Below, piece after piece: positions 57,723 through 64,000 of a stretch of 64,000 bases of DNA. The notes below the pieces were generated by a model, which saw only the letters and a program-made list of their open reading frames with translations, had not been told where the DNA came from and ran no database searches. Positions within the stretch are counted from its first letter, which is position 1; each line of letters opens with the position of its first letter. Both the position numbers and the translations under genes were made by a program. Origin of the DNA: Colocasia esculenta (lineage: Eukaryota; Streptophyta; Magnoliopsida; Alismatales; Araceae); NCBI GenBank assembly GCA_014218235.1, contig CM024766.1, positions 51,921,359 through 51,985,358 on the forward strand. Reading direction: 5' to 3'.

Positions 57723-59063
57723 TTGTATGAGGAGTCTTGTACGACAAGAACAGCTTCACCTTGCACCTCCAACATTCCTACGTGAACCTAAGGGGCCAAT
57801 GACATAGATAACTCCCACGTCTCAGTCTAGAGCGTCAGGTTCAACTGACACCTGGATGTCGCTTAGGCCGACGAGGCTCAATTCGGCTAATGATAGGGCA
57901 AGCTCACTGCGGCCTACCCAATATGGAGCGCACAATGTAACACCCCAAAAATTTAGTGATTTAAAAAATTTTGGAAATAAAGGAGAATAAGTTACATAAA
58001 CATATTGGAGAGACTTCCAACACCATGTGTTAATGACCCATTAACAAGATTGGGCCAATGGAACACATTTGGCCCAATAATATAAAGTAAATTGGGACAG
58101 GAAATTACCCAGAAATTCGTGTATGTAATTATGCCATAATTGGAGAGGGCAAGTTAGGGTTAAAAATTAAGATAATTAGTCATGCAAGGTAAGCCAAAAC
58201 CAAACCCAACCCCAATTTGTGGTTTCCTAAACCTTTGCTACCTCTTTTGGGTAAGAGAATCCCAGATTTTATGGAAAGTGGGAAACAGAACTCGCAACCC
58301 CCTTTCCTAGTCCCGTTAGGACTCATAACTACACCCTAAAACTATAAGAACTCATCCCTAAACTCTTGGGGAAGGTTTAGCAACAAGTTGGGGTCGAGAG
58401 TAGCACGTTTGGAGTGCTGGGGAAGTGGAGAACGGCTGGGGAAAATGATGGTCTTCCTCAACCTTGCTCTGCATCAACCCAGAAATCTGCAGAGAGTTCT
58501 TAGCATCCAAAGGTAGGTGTTCTCGGGCCAAGATTAAAGAAACCAACACCATCATGTAGATCTTTGAGTCTAGGTTCATTTGCACTTGGTTTGACTCAAT
58601 TTCATGGAGTATACATGCGTATTCGTAGTTTTCCCGAAGTCTCGCACAGTTAGGGCTTTTCCCGTTCTTCTTATTGTGCATGTGATTTCACACTGAATTA
58701 GACTAAAATTCCTTCATGAAAGTTCTTCTACGTGTAGTCACGATCATCTTTTATGTTGGACATTTTATCCAAAAGCCTTTCCTTAGAGAGTTATAGGCAT
58801 GGTAAGAGAGTCGCTGCATGATACAGCAATTTCGGGCTGCACTTAGCTTTATGTTATTCATATGTTTTCTTGGGATTCGAGACCGAATTAGATCAAACCC
58901 CCAACATCAAAGTTCTTCTACTAGTTGTCCTCGTCATCTTTTGTGTTGAACATTTTATCTAAATGTCATTCTCTAGAGAGTTATAAGTAGGGAAAGTAAA
59001 TCGCTGCATGAGATGTGTTTTCGGGTTGCACTTGACCCATAAGTTTTTCTGGGAGGGCCACTA

Positions 59064-59380
59064 GTGTCGACACTACTTGACCTAGTGTCGACACACTGTC
59101 CCAAAACAGCTCAAATGGTGTTCTGGGAAGGCCTCTAGTGTCGACACTACTTGATCTAGTGTCGACACACTGTCCCAGATTGGCCAGAAGGTTTTTGGGA
59201 GCTATCTCTAGTGTCGACACAACCTGATCTAGTGTCGACACTACTTGACCTTTTTGCCTTGTATTTGAAGCACTGTGTCGACACTACCTAATCTAGTGTC
59301 GACACTACTTGACCTATTTTGCATTATTTTGTCTTGTGTTTGAAGTATTGGGTCGACACCAGTAAAGGGTGTGTCGACAC
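59064..59380. repeat. Paired GTGTCGACAC palindromes in LTR F
   Basis: Nine perfect 10-bp palindromes start at 59064, 59085, 59138, 59159, 59211, 59232, 59275, 59296 and 59371, plus one variant GGGTCGACAC at 59350. They form five pairs, each exactly 21 bp from start to start. Gaps between pairs are 53, 52, 43 and 54 bp. The 11-bp spacer is similar in four pairs (TACTTGACCTA type) but unrelated in the fifth, yet the same length. The array is 1.13-1.45 kb into the LTR. Confidence 0.95.
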
Positions 59381-60454
59381 TACCCTTACAAAAAATTACA
59401 TATTTTGGGTCTGACCATTTCATGATGTCTACTAGCATGTGCATGATGTTATATGGTATGCATGGACCTAAAATAAATCAACCCATTGAAAAATAGTAAT
59501 AATATGAATACGATTCTAATGTGTAATTGTGATTGATCATATGTCCATTGGATTATCTTGTGATCTTGCTTATTGTCAATTGATAAGATAAGAATGTGAT
59601 ATGAATGTGGGGATGAATACATGTTAGTATGGACTTGCTAGTGGAGTTAATGTCATAATTTGCATATGAGTTTCAATAGTTTTATGTTTTCCGGTGTTCA
59701 AATAATCATTTGTCAATTGCATACATGATAGGAAAGATCTGTAACTCGTCACTTACATATTTGCACGAATAGGCACACCCTTCTTGGAAAATTGAGAGCA
59801 CATGTTCTGTATATGATCTGTCTTTTGAAACATCCTCATGTCAAGACATTAATGAATTATGAAACATAAGATACGTCATTATCTTACCTTGTTGTCTTGA
59901 GCTATTTGTCATACCTTGACTCTATGAATGATCATGTTTCTTTTACTACGAGCTTGTTATTGAAACTCTGTGGCCATAATATGAATCTGTTTGTTCGGCA
60001 CAACGTGGGACTCCGGTCCAAATTTGAACCAATGCCTGTGCAATAGGGGCCCTGTCTGGTCCTGGGGAGGAGCACCCCAACGTACTTTTTAACCGCAGGA
60101 GTATGGACTTATGGTGCGTGGCATGACACTGATACGATATGCAAGATTTTTGTGAATGTGCCTTTGTTTGATATGATAAGTTTGATGTGATCTGATATGA
60201 TATGATTTGATATGATACGTCTGATCATGTGAACGCATGATATCTGTCTGAATATAGCCAATCTCTTTTGATACGATTCTATTCTTGCAATATCTGTCCA
60301 CTGTATATATGCATCTCGACTTTTGATCTGAAATGATATCCGTTCTACTCTGCTATTCGATCTATTAGTATTGCTTGCATTGTCATCATGTTCATATCTT
60401 GCCTTTTAAAATGTTAATCATGTATACTAGTGCCCGCACCATATTGAGATGTAA

Positions 60455-60502
60455 ATCCTACTGAGCTAGTTCGCTCACCCTATCATCCTACCCTTTTTCA
60501 GG
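60455..60502 (+). promoter_or_regulatory. Conserved GAGC/GCTC stem + CTCACCC + CAGG module in LTR F
   Basis: CCTACTGAGCTAGTTCGCTC, then ACCC, a pyrimidine-rich stretch (60481-60498) and CAGGAAG. GAGC and GCTC can pair. It is about 345 bp from the LTR end. The pyrimidine tract plus CAG resembles a 3' splice site. Confidence 0.5.
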
Positions 60503-60848
60503 AAGTGATGAAGAACCAGTGGAGTCCGATGGGGCAGGGCAAGAGTGATGAGCACCCGCCATATGAGTCGATGATAGTTTAGAAATAGACAATTGAGTAG
60601 TCTATGTAATAGTTAACTTTTCTGGAAGTTTTATTTGAATAATGGACCTTTAGTTGGTTCTTTCTTATGTAAGGTTGTATCTAGTTGAATGGAATGAAAT
60701 AAAATATACTTTTGGGTGATCATAATATAGCCTCAAATGTGTTATTATATACAATTGTGACTCTGCGTTACTCAACTGTGATACGTCTGTTTGTATCGTT
60801 CACGTCCCCCGGTATTTATTCCGCTGCTAAATATCGGGGCGTGACAGT

Positions 60849-60860
60849 TGGTATCAGAGC
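60849..60860 (+). other. Primer-binding site of element F
   Basis: TGGTATCAGAGC, two bases after the LTR end; complementary to initiator-Met tRNA. The leader from 60861 to 61030 holds nothing else that I recognise. Confidence 0.92.
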
Positions 60861-61030
60861 CCTAAACTTTAGGGTCCAAGGGAATAGGAACATAGGATGA
60901 AACTAGATCATATGAGTCAAAATCTGTCGTACCTAATGTGAGCTTGGGTAGAACCATGGGAATAGAAGTCACATGTGATATATTTAGATGACTGACTCAT
61001 ATTATTATCTTGAAGGTACTTATTACCTTA

Positions 61031-62020
61031 ATGGCCGCTGAACGTGCCCAGGTTAGGGACATGCAACGAACAATACATAACTTGACTCAGGCTATCCTAC
61101 AAGCCACCCAGGGTGGAGGTAACTGCGGAGCCGGTGATCTCCATCAGAATTTTCGGAATATGGATCCACCGAGGTTTGAAGGGAGTACTGACCCAGATGT
61201 TGCTGAACACTGGGTTAAGGAAATTGAAAGGATATTCAGGGTCATGCAATGCATAGACTAGAACAAAGTACTACTGGTGACTTTCCAATTGGAAAAGGAT
61301 GCCAGGGCATGGTGGGAGTCGGTAGAAGCAACATTGAATGGCTAGCAACTAACATGGGCTCAGTTCATTGAGCAATTCAACCCCAAGTACTTTTCTGAGA
61401 AGGTCCAAGAACGGAAAGCATCCGAATTTACGGCTTTGAAGCAGAGAGGACTCAATGTGGCTGAGTATGAGGCCCAATTCTCTCGTCTGTCCCGATATGC
61501 TGTTCACTTAATTGGGACAGAAAGGATGAAGGCGAAACGCTTTCTGAATGGCTTGAGGCCCCAGTTCATCACGCAACTGGCGCCAATGGACATTCAAACC
61601 TATGCTGACATGGTAAAGAAGACTCAGTTACTGGAAGATGCCATGGAGACTGCTGAAAGAATTATGGGAAGACCCGCGAGAAGGGAGCAAGTGTCTTCTA
61701 CAGGAAGGTATCAGTCGACCATTAGGAAGAAAAGGCCCAGTGGCGGAGTAAATGAACCAGCTGATAAAAAGCCAAAGGAGTTAGGTAAGCAGATAGTGGT
61801 GGCAACAGGAGAAAGGTGCAAACACTGTGACAAAGCTAGTCACCGGTCTGAACAATGCTGGAGAGCGCAAGGGAGATGCCTGCACTGTGGTAGGCGTGAC
61901 CATAGGATCTTGGACTGCCCAATACTGAAAGAACAAGCTCCTCAGGACAAGCGTCCGAATGGACAGAAGAGGCAAGGCCGATTGCAAGCTATCCAGGAAC
62001 CGGAAGCTGCTGAAGAAGGA
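61031..62020 (+). pseudogene. Element F Gag with two stop codons
   Basis: The likely start is the ATG of MAAERAQVRDMQ at 61031. The retrotransposon Gag core follows: PPRFEGSTDPDVAEHWVKEIERIF, then a TAG at 61259-61261, FQLEKDARAWWESVEATL, another TAG near 61342, then FNPKYFSEKVQERKASEF and EYEAQFSRLSRYA. All are in one frame. Two zinc knuckles, CKHCDKASHRSEQC and CLHCGRRDHRILDC, are at about 61817-61918. The region leads without a break into the protease, so Gag and Pol are one frame. Confidence 0.9.
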
Positions 62021-64000
62021 GGTATCATGGAAGGTACACTCACTATTCTTTCCCGACCCGCATATGTTCTCTTTGATACGGGAGCTACACATTCCTTTAT
62101 ATCTCAAACATTTGTTGATACCCTACCTGTGAAACCCGTCCCAATGAAATCCGGAATAGTTGTGTCAACCCCGATTGGTCCTGGCACCAATCTTACAAAC
62201 CATATACCCTCTAGTGAAGTGTTGATTGAAACTCAAAACCTACCAGCAAATTTAATATGTATGGATATGGAGGGGTATGATGTGATACTGGGAGCAGACT
62301 GGTTGTCTGAACATGGGGCTAGTATCAACTGCAGGAGAAGTCGGGTAACCTTTAGCCATTACCCAAAACTAGTGTTCACAGGGGATAGAAACCGCAGGAG
62401 ATTGTCACTTATTTCTGCACTACAAGCCAAAAGGATGATGAGGAAAGGTTGTATGGCCTTTCTTGCTGTTGTTGTCATCACAAAGAAGGAGGTCAAAGTT
62501 GAGGACATCCATGTTGTCAGCGAATACACTGATGTTTTTCCAAAAGATTTGCCAGGAATTCCTCCTGAGCGAGAGGTCGATTTTACCATCGAGTTGGCCC
62601 CTGGAGCAGCACCAGTATCTAGGGCACCATATAGAATGTCCCCCGCAGAACTGAAGGAATTAAAAGAGCAACTGATGGAACTGTTAGAGAAGGGTTTCAT
62701 CCGACCGAGTACGTCGCCATGGGGTGCACCTGTCCTCTTCGTCAAGAAGAAAGATGGGTCGATGAGGCTATGTATAGATTACAGACAACTAAATCAGTTA
62801 ACCATCAAGATCAAATACCCTCTGCCAAGGATTGATGAGTTGTTTGACCAATTATCTGGAGCTAGATACTTCTCTAAAATAGATCTCAGATCCGGTTATC
62901 ATCAATTGAGGATCAAAGGAGAAGACATTCACAAGACAGCCTTCCGAAGCAGGTATGAGCATTATGAATTCATTGTTATGCCTTTTGGACTAATGAATGC
63001 CCCTGCAGTTGATGAATACCATTTATCGCTCATATCTTGATAAATTTGTGGTGGTATTCATCGATGATATATTGATCTATTCCAAGACAAAGGAAGAGCA
63101 TGAGGAGCATTTGAGGATCTATTACAGATTTTAAGGGAGAATAAATTATATGCCAAGCTAAGCAAATGTGAATTTTGGCTTGAGGAGGTATCATTTTTAG
63201 GACATGTGGTAACCAAGGATGGTATCGCTGTTGATCCATCGAAGTTTGAGGCTGTGCTGAAATGGGAAAGACCAACAAGCGTCACAGAGATCAGGAGCTT
63301 CCTAGGATTGGCAGGATATTATCGAAGGTTTATAAAGGATTTCTCAAAGATTGCAGTGCCATTAACCAAGATGACCCGGAAGGAAAGCCTATTTGTGTGG
63401 ACCGATGAATGTGAAGAGAGTTTTAACAACTTGAAGAAGTGTCTGACTACTGCTCCTGTCCTCGCCTTACCCACTGAAGAGGGAGGATTTGAAATTTATT
63501 CAGATGCTTCTGGAACAGGTCTGGGATGCGTCTTAATGCAACAAGGGAAGGTAATAGCATATACCTCAAGACAGTTGAAGATCCACGAAGTGAACTACCC
63601 GGTTCATGACCTGGAGTTGGCAACTGTACTATTCGCCTTAAAAATTGGGAGGCATTATATCTATGGTGAGCAATTTAAGGTCTTTTCTGACCACAAGAGT
63701 TTGAGGTACTTGTTCTCACAAAAGGAGCTTAACATGAGACAAAGAAGGTGGTTAGAGTACCTTAAGGACTTTGACTTTTCCATTCAGTATCACCCTGGGA
63801 AAGCCAATGTAGTGGCAGACGCTCTAAGTAGACAACCAGGAGCTATGCTAGCTAGTATGATGCTGGGCGAATGGAAGTTACTGAAGCAATTTGCAAGTTT
63901 GAACTTAGACATGGGAAAGAAGGAAAAACAAGTAATGATTTCCAATCTCCAGATACAATCTGATCTGCTGACCGAAATCAAGGAGAAACAGGGAGAGAAT
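62021..64000 (+). pseudogene. Element F Pol: protease, RT and RNase H, frameshifted and cut by window edge
   Basis: Aspartic protease DTGATHSF at about 62075. The connection has PPEREVDFTIELAPGAAPVS and YRMSPAELKELK. RT has LCIDYRQLNQ (about 62770), DLRSGYHQL and MPFGL. A one-base loss near 63008 shifts the frame; the catalytic VVFIDDILIYS (63049-63081) is in the next frame. A second one-base loss near 63118 restores the first frame, which stays open from 63119 to the end of the window: FLGLAGYYRRFIKDFSKIA, RNase H with IYSDASGTGLG (about 63496) and YHPGKANVVADALSR. Integrase would follow outside the window. Confidence 0.92.

Larger units (their letters stand above)
56404..57935. other. Unassigned, LTR-like stretch between H and F
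   Basis: No coding sequence can be supported. 56460-56600 holds repeated AATTGATT/AATCGATC words and 56720-56820 three GTCGAC words, reminiscent of the arrays in the copia LTRs. A CT microsatellite (57026-57056), a minus-strand TATA box (57422-57430) and a 30-bp tandem duplication (57663-57722) follow. It is probably the remains of one or two further LTRs, but no ends or duplications were found. ORFs here look random. Confidence 0.6.
57936..60846 (+). repeat. Element F 5' LTR (2911 bp)
   Basis: It starts TGTAACACCCC, ends GGGGCGTGACA and is followed after two bases by the primer-binding site. It contains the paired GTGTCGACAC array (59064-59380) and the stem/CTCACCC/CAGG module (60455-60502). 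AT-rich stretches elsewhere show no genes. Confidence 0.92.
57936..64000 (+). mobile_element. Element F: Ty3/gypsy retrotransposon, 3' part outside window
   Basis: 5' LTR 57936-60846, primer-binding site 60849-60860, gag and pol in the + direction running off the right edge inside pol after RNase H. The LTR 3' end (ATCGGGGCGTGACA) and internal block relate it to solo LTR E. The left flank is cacaa (57931-57935); the other duplication is not visible. Confidence 0.94.

Noticed and set aside
57305..57807. Overlapping ORFs of 76-91 codons in 57300-57810
   Set aside because: No recognisable domain; they lie across a probable LTR promoter and a tandem duplication.

Overview
The window is intergenic, repeat-dense DNA from a flowering plant, probably a eudicot; the species cannot be named from the sequence. 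All recognisable coding sequence belongs to plant LTR retrotransposons, and I see no host gene, rRNA, tRNA or organelle sequence. Evidence for a plant is the combination of Sirevirus-type Ty1/copia elements with duplicated polypurine tracts and a large ORF after pol, chromovirus-like Ty3/gypsy elements, and primer-binding sites matching plant initiator-Met tRNA (TGGTATCAGAGC). Every coding region carries stops or frameshifts.

The layout is a nest, reconstructed here from LTR ends and target-site duplications. The oldest layer is a Sirevirus-like LTR on the + strand (H), cut into pieces at 44223-44543, 47551-48020 and 56104-56403. Three insertions sit in H: copia element C (minus strand, right end at 44222), a 3.0-kb solo gypsy LTR E (44544-47550) and a non-autonomous gypsy derivative G (48021-56103) with 3.67-kb LTRs around only 0.75 kb of interior. 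Element C was in turn hit three times: by copia A in its 3' LTR (A spans 1-9106, + strand, 5' part outside the window), by gypsy D in its ORF3 (11333-19790) and by copia B in its ORF3 (21384-34837). A and B belong to one family and C to a sister family. To the right, 56404-57935 is unassigned and LTR-like, followed by gypsy element F (57936 to beyond the window, + strand).

The copia elements encode Gag, protease-integrase-RT-RNase H, and then a 3.6-3.7-kb ORF3. ORF3 has a plant-transposon-type N-terminal domain, an acidic repeat region, a coiled coil, a Gly-Pro-Ser linker, a conserved basic NLS-like motif and an unrecognised conserved C-terminal domain. It has no visible signal peptide or membrane segment, which argues against an envelope role. 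The gypsy elements encode the usual Gag-PR-RT-RNase H-IN polyprotein.

The most unusual content is non-coding. Each LTR family carries an array of its own short CpG-centred, often palindromic word. In gypsy LTRs E, F and G the arrays lie at about the same distance (1.13-1.45 kb) from the LTR start although the words differ. In F the palindromes form five pairs, each exactly 21 bp apart. The copia LTRs also encode tandem stem-loops in the RNA leader with apparent compensatory changes between families. The gypsy LTRs share a module (short stem, CTCA, pyrimidines, CAGG) 290-385 bp from their 3' ends. All counts and alignments were made by eye.
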